64,000 nucleotides of DNA from positions 1-64,000 of the forward strand of contig NZ_WBMS02000019.1 of NCBI RefSeq assembly GCF_008923205.2. The letters are read 5' to 3'. A program made the translations under genes and the position numbers. This stretch comes from Actinomadura physcomitrii (GTDB lineage Bacteria; Actinomycetota; Actinomycetes; Streptosporangiales; Streptosporangiaceae). The notes under the pieces were generated by a model. That model ran no database searches, was not told the DNA's origin, and saw only the letters and a list, made by a program, of their open reading frames with translations. The first letter of the stretch is position 1. Each line of letters opens with the position of its first letter. Positions 18,963 through 28,044 of this stretch are shown here, piece after piece.

Positions 18963-19018
18963 TTGACAGGGCGGGGGCTGGACATCCATGGTGTGTGAAC
19001 GATCACGTGAACGTTAAT
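18963..19018 (+). promoter_or_regulatory. Promoter with two adjacent LacI-type operators
   Basis: A consensus -35 TTGACA (18963-18968) and a weak -10 CATGGT (18987-18992) are 18 bp apart. Just downstream lie GTGAACGATCAC (18995-19006, symmetric around a central CG) and GTGAACGTTAAT (19007-19018, AACGTT core). Central-CG sites are typical of LacI regulators; a lacI gene lies in this operon at 23010. Confidence 0.6.
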
Positions 19019-19052
19019 GTGACTCAGTCGACACCGGAAGGCTCCCTCCAGC

Positions 19053-20153
19053 ATGAGGACCCCCCGTCCCTCCGCCCGCCCGGCCGCGGCGCTCGCCGCG
19101 GCCGCCTGCGCCGCCGCGGTGCTCCTCCCCTCCGCCGCGCAGGCCGCGCCGGCCCGGCACGCGCGCGGCTTCGACCTGCGGATCGCCACCTACAACACGT
19201 GCGGGCACGGCTGCCTGCCGACCAAGCAGGAGTGCATCGACACGATCGGCCGCGACTGCGCGACCAAGCTGGCGCCCTGGGCGGACGGCCGCGCCGCGAA
19301 GGTCGCCGACGACATCGTCCGCGCCCGCGCCGGCGTCGTCGTCACCCAGGAGATCGGCAACAACCCCACGCCGACCCAGCCGGGCGTGGACGTCGAGTCG
19401 TTCCGCGCCCCGCTGACCGCGGCGATGCGGGCGCGCGGCTACGCCGAGGCCCCCGCCGACTACGCCGGAACGCGCAACCCCTGGTACGGCTACCCGCTCA
19501 AGTCGGGCGCGGGCCGGTTCACCTACTACGACGCCCGCCGGTTCTCCGACAAGGACGAGCGCGGCCGGGCCCTCCCGCACGACCTGCTGTGGCTGCCCGA
19601 CTCCACCGAGATCTACGGCAAGACGATGACGTGGAACGTGCTGCGCGAGCGCCGCACCGGCATCCGGTTCGTCGTCGTCGACATGCACCTGGAGTACCGC
19701 AAGAACGGCGCGACCGACCCCAACGGCTGGACGAAGAACTGGGACCAGGTCCGCTACGCCGACGCGGCCCGGACCGCACAGTACCTGACCCGCGACAACC
19801 CGTCCACGCGGCGGCTGCCGATCGTGTTCGCGGGCGACATGAACTCCGCCTCGAAGGAGGACGGCGCCAGCGCCTACGACGCGTTCGCCGACCTCGGCTA
19901 CGCCGACTCCTTCGAGGCGGCCCCGGCGAACCGGCGCGCGAACGCCGAGTACGCCTCGTTCAACGGCGGGAAGATCCCGCTGCCGAAGTCGGAGGACAAG
20001 ATCGACCACATCTTCGTCAAGGCCGGCACGCCCGTCCGGCAGTGGACGCTCGTGCCGCAGACCACCGCGCAGGCGGGCGAGCCGCGCGACCTGCTGCGCT
20101 CGGACCACAACCTGGTGAACGCCACCGTACGGATCGCGGGGGCCGGACGATGA
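19053..20153 (+). CDS. Secreted endonuclease/exonuclease/phosphatase-fold hydrolase
   Basis: 366 aa. A Sec signal peptide (about residues 1-31, ending AQA) precedes a DNase I-like metal-dependent phosphodiesterase domain. Motifs in order: IATYNTCGHG, VVTQEIG (metal Glu), VVDMHLEY, VFAGDMNSA, KIDHIFV and RSDHNLV (catalytic His). The fold covers nucleases, sphingomyelinases and lipid or sugar-phosphate phosphatases, so the substrate is open. First gene of the operon; its TGA overlaps the next ATG. As a secreted enzyme ahead of an importer, it may release the transported compound. Confidence 0.85.
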   Translation: MRTPRPSARPAAALAAAACAAAVLLPSAAQAAPARHARGFDLRIATYNTCGHGCLPTKQECIDTIGRDCATKLAPWADGRAAKVADDIVRARAGVVVTQEIGNNPTPTQPGVDVESFRAPLTAAMRARGYAEAPADYAGTRNPWYGYPLKSGAGRFTYYDARRFSDKDERGRALPHDLLWLPDSTEIYGKTMTWNVLRERRTGIRFVVVDMHLEYRKNGATDPNGWTKNWDQVRYADAARTAQYLTRDNPSTRRLPIVFAGDMNSASKEDGASAYDAFADLGYADSFEAAPANRRANAEYASFNGGKIPLPKSEDKIDHIFVKAGTPVRQWTLVPQTTAQAGEPRDLLRSDHNLVNATVRIAGAGR

Positions 20154-21100
20154 CCGCCGCCGCGGGTAACCGCTCCCTGGCCGCCGAGCTGCGCAAGGCC
20201 GATCCGGCGCTGTCCCGGTTCGACCCGCTGGACCGGATCCTCGTCCACGACGACTTCAACACCGGCACGCACGGCTGGATCGAGCTGCTCGGCAACTACG
20301 ACGGGCACGGGAACCTCGACACCGTCGACGACCACATGCGCGACTTCCGGCCGCCGCAGCTCAGCTCGTGCAACTTCTTCGACGTCGGCACGCACGGCGC
20401 GATGTCGGGGACGTACGCGCTGAAGGTCGCGACCCGGCCGCTCGCCGGGCACACCGGCGTCGCGATCCGCCGGCTGACGATGGCGGGGCGCGGGCGCGTG
20501 CAGTTCGAGGCGTACCTGACGTTCAAGACCGAGGCGGCGTCGGAGGAGAACCAGGCGGCGACCAAGGCGGGCGCGGGGGAGTGGGACGCGAACCTGCACC
20601 CGTCCGAGCAGCAGTTCGGCGCGTTCACCATCGCGACCGACATCTGCGACGGCGTCCGCTACCACTGCGTCGCCCGGTACCTGAACACCGACCTGGACAA
20701 CAACCTGCGGCGCGAGTGGGTCTACCCGACGGTGCCGGAGCCGACGCCGCGCGAGCACTTCGAAGGCAAGCTCAAGCTGCCGCCGACCGCCGACTTCACC
20801 GCCCCCGACCCGGACGACTGGAAGGCGTTCGGCGGGCCGCAGGAGCTCTGCTACAACGAGGTGCCCACCAAGGTCAACTGGCACTACGTGCGGTGGCTGA
20901 TCGACACGAGCACCCGCTCCAACGTCGAGCTGCAGGTCAACGACACCGTCTACGACATGCGCGACGTGCCCGTCCCCCCGTACGACGAGGAGTACGGGTC
21001 CCTGCAGAACCTGCTCAACTTCTACGTCTCGGTCAGGACGCACACCGACGTGCGCAACTTCCTGTACCTGGACTCGGTACTGATCTCGGCGGACTGGTGA
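20150..21100 (+). CDS. Uncharacterised protein, DUF6772-like, beta-rich
   Basis: 316 aa, no signal peptide or membrane helix. The sequence looks beta-rich, with a laminin/concanavalin-like layout: LVHDDFNTGTHGWIELLGNY at the N-terminus, then SGTYALKVATRP and AIRRLTMAGRGRVQFEAYL. A conserved-looking block LCYNEVPTKVNWHYVRW lies near the C-terminus. I associate this pattern with DUF6772, from memory only. The ATG overlaps the upstream stop (ATGA). Its place between a secreted hydrolase and an importer suggests a role with the same, possibly glycan, substrate. Function unknown. Confidence 0.65.
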   Translation: MTAAAGNRSLAAELRKADPALSRFDPLDRILVHDDFNTGTHGWIELLGNYDGHGNLDTVDDHMRDFRPPQLSSCNFFDVGTHGAMSGTYALKVATRPLAGHTGVAIRRLTMAGRGRVQFEAYLTFKTEAASEENQAATKAGAGEWDANLHPSEQQFGAFTIATDICDGVRYHCVARYLNTDLDNNLRREWVYPTVPEPTPREHFEGKLKLPPTADFTAPDPDDWKAFGGPQELCYNEVPTKVNWHYVRWLIDTSTRSNVELQVNDTVYDMRDVPVPPYDEEYGSLQNLLNFYVSVRTHTDVRNFLYLDSVLISADW

Positions 21101-21114
21101 GGAGCCCCGGCAGC

Positions 21115-21477
21115 ATGCGCGAGTCGTTCACGGCCGTCCTGGAACGCAACCGCACTCTCGCGGGCGAGTTCGCGACGGAACCCTACGAGGCGGCCTGGGC
21201 CGCGGAGGCGCGCTGGTTCGTCCGGACGCTGAAGCGGACCGGCGCCGGCACCCGGCTGCGGGTGACGACCCAGATCTCGCCCGACGGCCTGCACTGGTGC
21301 GACCTCGACGCGGAACGCGAGATCACCGGCGACCTGGTCAGCTGGGAGTCGGCCGGCTTCGGCGGCTGGCTGCGGCTGAAGGGCACCGTCGACGCGGGCG
21401 CGGGCGCGGGGGCGGACGCCGGGGGCGACGGCACCGGGACGGCCACCGTGATGATCTATCTCGCGCTGAAGAGCTGA
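21115..21477 (+). CDS. Small uncharacterised protein of the importer operon
   Basis: 120 aa, cytosolic by appearance. Features are TEPYEAAWAAEARWFVRTLK, a beta-like TRLRVTTQISPDGLHWCDLD and a C-terminal VMIYLALKS, with a Gly/Ala/Asp-rich linker at about residues 98-108. Family not recognised. ATG preceded by GGAG at about 11 bp; 14 bp after the previous stop and 12 bp before the binding-protein gene, so clearly within the operon. Possibly a partner of the DUF6772-like protein. Confidence 0.6.
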   Translation: MRESFTAVLERNRTLAGEFATEPYEAAWAAEARWFVRTLKRTGAGTRLRVTTQISPDGLHWCDLDAEREITGDLVSWESAGFGGWLRLKGTVDAGAGAGADAGGDGTGTATVMIYLALKS

Positions 21478-21489
21478 GGGAGCGCCGCC

Positions 21490-23013
21490 ATGGACCTGCG
21501 AAGGCGCGAGTTCCTCGCGCTGGCCGGGCTCGGCGCCTCGGCCGTGGCGCTCGGCGGCTGCGGCACCGCGGGCGCGGGCGGGGCCGCGCCGCGCGGGTCG
21601 CTGCGCGCCGCGTTCGGGCAGCCGGTCACCGACCTCGACCCGTACAACGCGGGCACCGCGGTGGACGAGGCGTCGCTGATCGTCAAGCGGCTGGTCTTCG
21701 ACACCCTCGTCCGCCATGACGCGGCCGGCCGGCTGGTGCCCGGCCTGGCCGCGTCGTGGCGGCGCGAGAACGACACCACCTGGGTGTTCCGGCTGCGCTC
21801 CGGCGTGCGCTTCCATGACGGGAGCGCGCTGACGGCCCGCGACGTCGTCGCCTGCCTCGAGCGGACGAAGGCGGTCAAGTCGGCACAGAGTGCGCTGTGG
21901 GCGACGGTGAAGTCCGCGCGGGCCGACGACGACACGACGGTCACGTTCGTCACGGACGGGCCGATGGGGACGCTGCCGGTGAATTTGACGCTGCTGTTCA
22001 TCGTCCCGGCGAAGCTCGTCGCCGACCCGGCGCAGAAGCGCCGCCCCATCGGTTCCGGGCCGTTCCGCGTCACCGGGTTCACCCCGTCCACCGACGTCGA
22101 GCTGGCCCGCTTCGACGGGTACTGGGCGGGGCCGGCCCGGCTGCCCGGCATCTCGATGCCGTTCATCGCCGAGACCTCCAGCGCGATCACGGCGCTGCGC
22201 AACGGCGACGTCGACCTGCTGTGGCCCGTCCCGTCCGACCAGCTCGGCGAGGTGAAGGGCAAGCACGGCGTGCGGGTCGCGTCCGTGCCGAGCTGGACGT
22301 ACTACCTGACCTGGTTCAACTGCGGGCGCAAACCGTTCACCGACCCGCGCGTCCGGCGGGCCATGGTGCAGGCCCTCGACATGGACGAGATCGTCGGGAA
22401 GCTGTTCGGGGCGGGCGCGCAGCGGATGGACGCCCCGATCCCGTCGACGGTGTTCGGCCACGCCGCGCAGCGGCCCTACGCCCACGACCCCGGCGCCGCC
22501 CGCAGGGCGCTGCGCGACGCGGGACTCGGCGACGGGTTCACGACCACGATGATGTGGTTCGACGCCACCGGCCCCCTCGCCCGCGAACTCGCCCAGTCGA
22601 TGATCTCGGCGTGGCGGGACATCGGGGTGACCGTCCGGCCGCAGAGCATCGAGAAGGCCCAGTGGCTGCAGCGCCTCAACACCCTCGACTGGGACATGGA
22701 GCTGCAGACCAACACCGTGACGACCGGGGACGCCGCCTTCACCCTCGGCCGCCTCTACACCTCCAAGGCGAACCGGATGGGCTACAAGAACCCCGCCCTC
22801 GACAAGATCCTCGCCGCGGCGGGGCAGGCCGCCGGGTCCGGCGACCGGGCCCGCCTGTACGCCGAGGCGTGCCGGATCGTCTGGGACGACGCGGTCGGCG
22901 TCTTCCCCGCCGCGCTCACCACCGCCTACGGCCTCGGCACCGGGATCACCGGGTTCACACCGGCCGCGAACAACCAGCCCGACCTGTCCACGGTCACGAG
23001 GAGGACGCCATGA
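21490..23013 (+). CDS. ABC importer substrate-binding lipoprotein (SBP_5 family)
   Basis: 507 aa. The N-terminus has a twin-arginine motif (RRREFLALAG) and a lipobox LGGC, so it is a lipoprotein probably exported by Tat. The mature part follows the SBP_bac_5 pattern of dipeptide/nickel/oligosaccharide binders: ADDDTTVTFV and RRPIGSGPFRVTGF, then YYLTWFNCGRKPFTDPRVRRA. It feeds the permeases and ATPases encoded at 24089-27993. The LacI regulator beside it favours a sugar-derived ligand over peptide, but this is inference. Confidence 0.92.
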   Translation: MDLRRREFLALAGLGASAVALGGCGTAGAGGAAPRGSLRAAFGQPVTDLDPYNAGTAVDEASLIVKRLVFDTLVRHDAAGRLVPGLAASWRRENDTTWVFRLRSGVRFHDGSALTARDVVACLERTKAVKSAQSALWATVKSARADDDTTVTFVTDGPMGTLPVNLTLLFIVPAKLVADPAQKRRPIGSGPFRVTGFTPSTDVELARFDGYWAGPARLPGISMPFIAETSSAITALRNGDVDLLWPVPSDQLGEVKGKHGVRVASVPSWTYYLTWFNCGRKPFTDPRVRRAMVQALDMDEIVGKLFGAGAQRMDAPIPSTVFGHAAQRPYAHDPGAARRALRDAGLGDGFTTTMMWFDATGPLARELAQSMISAWRDIGVTVRPQSIEKAQWLQRLNTLDWDMELQTNTVTTGDAAFTLGRLYTSKANRMGYKNPALDKILAAAGQAAGSGDRARLYAEACRIVWDDAVGVFPAALTTAYGLGTGITGFTPAANNQPDLSTVTRRTP

Positions 23014-24089
23014 CGCCGCGCCGCCGGGCCACCCTGCGCGACATCGCCGCCGCGCTCGACCTGTCGGTCAACACCGTGTCCCGCGCCCTCGCCGGCAAGG
23101 ACGCGGTGAGCGCCGAGACCCGCGAGCGGGTCCGCGCCGAGGCCGACCGGCTCGGGTACGTGCCGAACACGATGGCGCGGTCGCTGGTGCTCCAGAACGC
23201 GATGACGATCGGGCTGGTCATCACCAACCCGTCCAACCCGTTCTACGCCCGGCTGATCAGCGCGATCGAGGAGCGCGGCCGGGTGCACGGCTACTCGCTG
23301 ATGCTGATGGTCACCGAGGACAGCGCCGACAACGAGCGGCGCGTCGCCGAGGAGCTGATGCGGTGGGGCGTCGACGGCGTCCTCGCCGTCCCCGTCCAGC
23401 ACGGCATCGACCACTGGGAGCGGCTCGGCAAGTCGGGCACGCCCGTCCTGCTGCTGAACCGCGACCTGCCGGGCCTGGACGCCGACCTCGTCGGCGTCGA
23501 CTACTACGACAGCGCCCGCCGCGCCACCGAGCACCTGGTGGACGGCGGCGCCCGCGAGCTGTACCTGGTCGAGGAGGACCTCGACATCTCCCCGGTCGCC
23601 GAGCGCATCCGGGGCTTTCGCGCCGTGCTGGACGAGCGCGGCATCGAGCTGCGCGACGACCACGTCCTGCGGGTGCCGACCCGCCGCCGGGAGGCCAGCT
23701 CGCAGCCCTGGGACCCGGTCGACTCCTACGCGGTCGGCCGCCGGCTCGCAGCCCGGATAGAGCCCGGCTCCGCCGTCCTCGCCGGCAACGACTACTTCGC
23801 GCTCGGCCTGTACCGCGCGTTCACCGAGCACGGCCTGTCCATCCCGGGGGACGTCGCCGTCGCCGGGCACGGCGACCACCCGTTCGCCGCCTACCTCGCC
23901 CCGCCGCTGACCACCGTCCGGCTGCCCGCCGCGCGCGTCGGCACGACCGCCGTCGACCGGCTGCTGGAGCGGATGGCGGGCGCCCCGCCCGCTGCGGACG
24001 TGCCGAGCCGGACGCTGCTGGAGGCCGAGCTCGTCGTCCGCTCCTCGACCGCGGGCCCTGCGGGCGCCCGGACCGGAGGGACGTCCTGA
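23010..24089 (+). CDS. LacI-family transcriptional regulator
   Basis: 359 aa. The N-terminal helix-turn-helix is LRDIAAALDLSVNTVSRALA, followed by the hinge and a periplasmic-binding-type effector domain starting TIGLVITNPSNPFYARLI. Effector-domain signatures SAVLAGNDYFALGLYRA and IPGDVAVAGHGDH are present. ATG at 23010 has GAGGAGG just upstream and overlaps the binding-protein stop; its own stop overlaps the permease start (TGATG). Embedded in the transport operon, it probably binds the two central-CG operators at 18995-19018. Confidence 0.93.
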   Translation: MTPRRRATLRDIAAALDLSVNTVSRALAGKDAVSAETRERVRAEADRLGYVPNTMARSLVLQNAMTIGLVITNPSNPFYARLISAIEERGRVHGYSLMLMVTEDSADNERRVAEELMRWGVDGVLAVPVQHGIDHWERLGKSGTPVLLLNRDLPGLDADLVGVDYYDSARRATEHLVDGGARELYLVEEDLDISPVAERIRGFRAVLDERGIELRDDHVLRVPTRRREASSQPWDPVDSYAVGRRLAARIEPGSAVLAGNDYFALGLYRAFTEHGLSIPGDVAVAGHGDHPFAAYLAPPLTTVRLPAARVGTTAVDRLLERMAGAPPAADVPSRTLLEAELVVRSSTAGPAGARTGGTS

Positions 24090-25015
24090 TGGGCCGCTTC
24101 CTGCTCCGCCGCGCCGGCCAGGCCCTCCTCGTCGCCTGGGGCGCCGTCACGCTGGTGTTCGTGGTCGTCCGGATCGTCCCCGGCGACCCCGCCACCCTCA
24201 TCCTCGGCCCGGACGCCAGCGCCGACCAGCTCGCCTCCGTCCGCGCCGACTTCGGCCTCGACAAGCCCCTGTGGCAGCAGTACCTCACGCACATGGGCGA
24301 CGTGCTGCACGGCGACTTCGGCGACTCGTGGCGGCTCGGCGGCAGCGCGATGGGCGCCACCCTGGACCGCTTCCCCGCGACCCTCGAACTCGCCGCCCTC
24401 GCCCTGCTCATCACCCTCGCCGCCGGGTTCCCGCTCGGCATGCTGTGCGCGCGGCGGCCCGGCCGGATCCTCGACGCGCTCGTCTCCACCGGCTCCCTCG
24501 TCGGGCAGGCGCTGCCGTCGTTCTGGCTCGGCATCGTGCTGATCCTGCTGTTCGCCCGGCAGCTGCACTGGCTGCCCAGCACCGCGGGCGGCGGCCCCGA
24601 GGCGGTGATCCTGCCGTCGGTGACGCTCGCGCTGCCGTTCGTCGGCTGGCTCGCCCGGCTCGTCCGCAACGGCGCCCTGGAGGAGATCGGCAAGGACTAC
24701 GTCCGCACCGCGCGCGCCAAGGGCACCGGCGAGGGCGCCGTGCTGTACGTGCACGTCGCCCGCAACATCGCGCTGCCCGTCGTGACCGTCCTCGGCCTGC
24801 TGATGGGCAACTTCATCGCCAACGCCGTCATCGTCGAGGTCGTGTTCTCCTGGCCCGGCCTCGGCTCGCTGATGGTCGACGCCATCACCAACCGCGACTA
24901 CGCCGTGGTCGAGGCCGCCATCGTCACGATCACCGTCTGCTACATCGCGCTGAACCTCGTCGTGGACGTGCTGTGCGTCGCCCTCGACCCGCGCCTCACC
25001 CCGCAGAACGCATGA
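24089..25015 (+). CDS. ABC importer permease, DppB type
   Basis: 308 aa with about six membrane helices. The N-terminus (FLLRRAGQALLVAWGAVTLV, then RIVPGDPA) and the EAA loop (YVRTARAKGTGEGAVLYVHV) are those of dipeptide/oligopeptide-family permease 1. The start at 24089 forms TGATG with the LacI stop. It pairs with the DppC-type permease next to it. Confidence 0.93.
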   Translation: MGRFLLRRAGQALLVAWGAVTLVFVVVRIVPGDPATLILGPDASADQLASVRADFGLDKPLWQQYLTHMGDVLHGDFGDSWRLGGSAMGATLDRFPATLELAALALLITLAAGFPLGMLCARRPGRILDALVSTGSLVGQALPSFWLGIVLILLFARQLHWLPSTAGGGPEAVILPSVTLALPFVGWLARLVRNGALEEIGKDYVRTARAKGTGEGAVLYVHVARNIALPVVTVLGLLMGNFIANAVIVEVVFSWPGLGSLMVDAITNRDYAVVEAAIVTITVCYIALNLVVDVLCVALDPRLTPQNA

Positions 25016-25028
25016 ACGGGAGCACATC

Positions 25029-25913
25029 ATGAGCGCCATCGCCGCCGCGCCCGCGTCCGCGCCGGCCGCCGCCGAGCCCCGCCGGCGCCGGCTGCCGGTG
25101 CGGGCGTGGATCGGGCTCGCCGTCGTCGGGCTGTTCGTCCTGGCCGCGCTCCTCGGGCCGGTCCTGATGCCCTACGACCCGGTCGCGACGGACCTGCCGC
25201 ACCGCCTCCTGCCGCCCGGATCGCGGCTCGGGGACGGGTCGGTCGCCTGGCTCGGCACCGACCAGGTCGGCCGGGACATGCTCACCACCCTGCTCGCCGG
25301 CAGCCGCGTCTCGCTGCTGGTCGGCGCCGCCACCGTCCTCGCCGGCGGCGCCGTGGGGCTCGTCGCCGGGCTCGTCTCCGGCTACTTCGGCGGCTGGGCC
25401 GACGCGGTCCTGTCCCGCATCGGGGACGTCCAGCTGGCGTTCCCGTCGATCCTGCTGGCGATCCTCATCGCCGGCGTCCTCGGCCCGAGCGTCACCAACG
25501 TCGTCATCACCCTCGCCGTCACCCGCTGGGTGGTGTTCGCCCGGGTCGTGCGGGCGTCCGCGCTCGCCGCCCGCGACCTGGAGTTCGTCGACTCGGCCCG
25601 CGTCCTCGGCGCCGGCCACCCGCGGATCATCGTGCGGCACGTGCTGCCGTCGTGCTGGCAGCCGCTGCTGGTCGCCGCCACCGTCCAGATCGGACTGGTG
25701 ATGGTCGCCGAGGCGTCGCTGAGCTTCCTCGGTCTCGGCATCCCGCCCGACCAGGCCTCCTGGGGCGCGACCGTCTCGGCGGGCCGCGACTACCTCGGCT
25801 CCGCCTGGTGGATCTCCACGATGCCCGCCGCCGCGCTGGCCGCCGTGGTCACCGGGGTCGGCCTCGTCGGCGACGCCTTCCGCGACCTCGCCGACCCCCG
25901 GGCCCAGCTCTGA
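25029..25913 (+). CDS. ABC importer permease, DppC type
   Basis: 294 aa, second transmembrane subunit. A cytosolic N-terminus rich in Ala/Arg leads into helix 1; LGTDQVGRDMLTTLLAGSRVS is the family signature, and the EAA loop reads EFVDSARVLGAGHPRIIVRH. ATG at 25029, GGGAGC upstream, 13 bp after dppB-like. A C-terminal SFLGLGIPPDQASWG segment is conserved in this subfamily. Confidence 0.93.
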   Translation: MSAIAAAPASAPAAAEPRRRRLPVRAWIGLAVVGLFVLAALLGPVLMPYDPVATDLPHRLLPPGSRLGDGSVAWLGTDQVGRDMLTTLLAGSRVSLLVGAATVLAGGAVGLVAGLVSGYFGGWADAVLSRIGDVQLAFPSILLAILIAGVLGPSVTNVVITLAVTRWVVFARVVRASALAARDLEFVDSARVLGAGHPRIIVRHVLPSCWQPLLVAATVQIGLVMVAEASLSFLGLGIPPDQASWGATVSAGRDYLGSAWWISTMPAAALAAVVTGVGLVGDAFRDLADPRAQL

Positions 25914-25924
25914 GAGGCACCCCC

Positions 25925-26959
25925 ATGACCATGTCAGCCGTCCACCCCGCCCCCGCCCCGCCCGCCGGGGACGCCGCCGCGGAACTGCGCGACGTCCACA
26001 TCGGGTTCCGCTCCGGCCGGCACGTCACCCCCGTCGTCCGCGGCGTCACGCTGCGGCTGCGGCCCGGACGCGTCCTCGCGCTCGTCGGCGAGTCCGGCAG
26101 CGGCAAGAGCCTCACGTCCCTCGCCCTCATCGGGCTCCTGCCGCCCGGCGCCGAGATCACCGCCGGGACCGTCGCCCTCGGCGGCGACGACACCGCCGGC
26201 TTCACCGCGCGGCAGTGGCGGGAGGCGCGCGGCAGCCGCGTCGCGATGGTCTTCCAGGACCCGATGGCCGCGCTCAACCCCGGCTTCGCCGTCGGCGCCC
26301 AGATAGCCGAGCCGTTCCGGCGGCGGCTCGGCCTGAGCCGCCGGGAGGCGCGCGAGCGGGCCGTCGCGCTGATGCGCGAGGTCGGCATCGCCGACGCCGC
26401 CGCGCGCTACGGCGACCATCCGCACGAGTTCTCCGGCGGCATGCGGCAGCGCGCCGTGATCGCGATGGCGCTGGCGCTCGGCCCGTCCGTGCTGCTCGCC
26501 GACGAGCCCACCACCGCCCTCGACGTGACCGTCCAGGCCCAGATCCTGCGCCTGCTGGCCCGCCGCCAGCAGGAGGCGGGGCTCGCGACGCTGCTGGTCT
26601 CGCACGACCTCGGCGTGGTGGCGCGGATGGCCCACGACGTCGCCGTGATGTACGCGGGACGCATCGTGGAGCAGGGGCCGCTGGACGCCGTCTACACCCG
26701 TCCGGCGCACCCCTACACGCTCGGCCTGCTCCGGGCGATGCCGGACGGGCGGGAGGGCGCCCGGCTGATCCCCGTCCCCGGCCTGCCGCCGGATCCGCGG
26801 CGCCCGCCCGGCGGCTGCGCCTTCCATCCCCGCTGCCCGTTCGCGACCGACGTGTGCCGCACCGACGACCCGCCGCTCACCGAGACCGGCGGCCGGTCCG
26901 TCGCCTGCCACCACGCCGACGAGGTCGGAGCCGCTTCCAGCGTCGAGGAGGACCGATGA
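25925..26959 (+). CDS. ABC importer ATPase, DppD type
   Basis: 344 aa. Walker A is VGESGSGKS, Q-loop FQDPM, ABC signature EFSGGMRQR, Walker B VLLADEPTTALD, switch His in VSHDL. The C-terminal oligopeptide-transporter extension has a Cys cluster (GGCAFHPRCPFATDVC), which in relatives binds an iron-sulfur cluster. ATG at 25925 is chosen (a second lies at 25931). It overlaps the next ATPase gene by 4 bp. Confidence 0.93.
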   Translation: MTMSAVHPAPAPPAGDAAAELRDVHIGFRSGRHVTPVVRGVTLRLRPGRVLALVGESGSGKSLTSLALIGLLPPGAEITAGTVALGGDDTAGFTARQWREARGSRVAMVFQDPMAALNPGFAVGAQIAEPFRRRLGLSRREARERAVALMREVGIADAAARYGDHPHEFSGGMRQRAVIAMALALGPSVLLADEPTTALDVTVQAQILRLLARRQQEAGLATLLVSHDLGVVARMAHDVAVMYAGRIVEQGPLDAVYTRPAHPYTLGLLRAMPDGREGARLIPVPGLPPDPRRPPGGCAFHPRCPFATDVCRTDDPPLTETGGRSVACHHADEVGAASSVEEDR

Positions 26960-27993
26960 CGGCGACCGCGCACGACACCGCGGCACCGGCCGGGGACGCC
27001 GAGGTCGTCCTGCGGGCCGTCGGCCTGGAGGCCGGGTACCAGCGGCCCGGCCGGCACGGGTTCGGCCGGCGGCGGGTGCCCGTCGTCGCCGGGCTCGACC
27101 TGACCGTCCGGGCGGGCCGGACGCTCGGCGTCGTCGGCGAGTCCGGCTGCGGCAAGTCCACGCTCGCCCGCGCGATCGTCGGGCTGATCCCCGCGTTCGC
27201 CGGGACCATCGAGTTCGGCGGGGCGGACCTCGCGTCGATGCCGCGCAGGTGCCGCCGCCGCGTGGCCCGCGACGTGCAGATGGTGTTCCAGGACCCCTAC
27301 ACCTCGCTGAACCCGCGGATGACCGTCGCCGCGGTCGTCGCGGAGGGCTGGCGGGTCCACCCCGGCATCGTGCCGCGCGACCGCGAGGACGCCGAGGTCG
27401 CCCGCCTGCTGGAGCTGGTCGGCCTGCGCCCCGAGCACGCCGCCCGGCGCCTGCACGAGCTGTCCGGCGGGCAGTGCCAGCGCGTCGCCATCGCCCGCGC
27501 GCTCGCGCTGCGGCCCCGGCTCATCGTGTGCGACGAGGCGGTGTCGGCGCTGGACGTGTCGGTCCGCGCGCAGATCCTCAACCTGCTGGCCGACCTGCAG
27601 TCCGAGCTCGGCGTGGCGTACCTGTTCATCTCGCACGACCTGGACGTCGTCCGGCACATCGCGGACGAGGTCGCGGTGATGTACCTCGGCACCGTCGTCG
27701 AGCAGGGCACCGCCGAGCAGGTGTTCGGCGACCCCCGCCACCCGTACACGCGGGCGCTGCTGTCGGCGGTCCCGTCGGTGCGGGACCGGCCGGACGACGC
27801 CGCCCGGGAGATCGTCCTGGAGGGCGAGGTGCCGTCGCCCGCGGCGCCGCCGACCGGATGCAGGTTCCGGACCCGCTGCTTCATGGCCGCCGAAAGGTGC
27901 GCGCAGGACGTGCCGGAGCTGACCGTCCGGGAGGGCACGGCGCACCCGGTCGCCTGCCACTTCGCGGACGCGGCCGGCACCGGCGGGGAATGA
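26956..27993 (+). CDS. ABC importer ATPase, DppF type
   Basis: 345 aa. Walker A VGESGCGKS, Q-loop FQDPYTSLNPRM, signature HELSGGQCQR, Walker B LIVCDEAVSALD, switch FISHDLDVV, and a C-terminal Cys cluster (CRFRTRCFMAAERC). It would form a heterodimer with the DppD-type ATPase. Last gene of the operon; 51 bp then separate it from an aldo/keto reductase. No strong terminator was seen in that gap, so readthrough is possible. Confidence 0.93.
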   Translation: MTATAHDTAAPAGDAEVVLRAVGLEAGYQRPGRHGFGRRRVPVVAGLDLTVRAGRTLGVVGESGCGKSTLARAIVGLIPAFAGTIEFGGADLASMPRRCRRRVARDVQMVFQDPYTSLNPRMTVAAVVAEGWRVHPGIVPRDREDAEVARLLELVGLRPEHAARRLHELSGGQCQRVAIARALALRPRLIVCDEAVSALDVSVRAQILNLLADLQSELGVAYLFISHDLDVVRHIADEVAVMYLGTVVEQGTAEQVFGDPRHPYTRALLSAVPSVRDRPDDAAREIVLEGEVPSPAAPPTGCRFRTRCFMAAERCAQDVPELTVREGTAHPVACHFADAAGTGGE

Positions 27994-28044
27994 TTCCGGT
28001 CGCTGGGTGAACGGCCGCGGGGCGTCCTTTGATTGGATCGGAGC

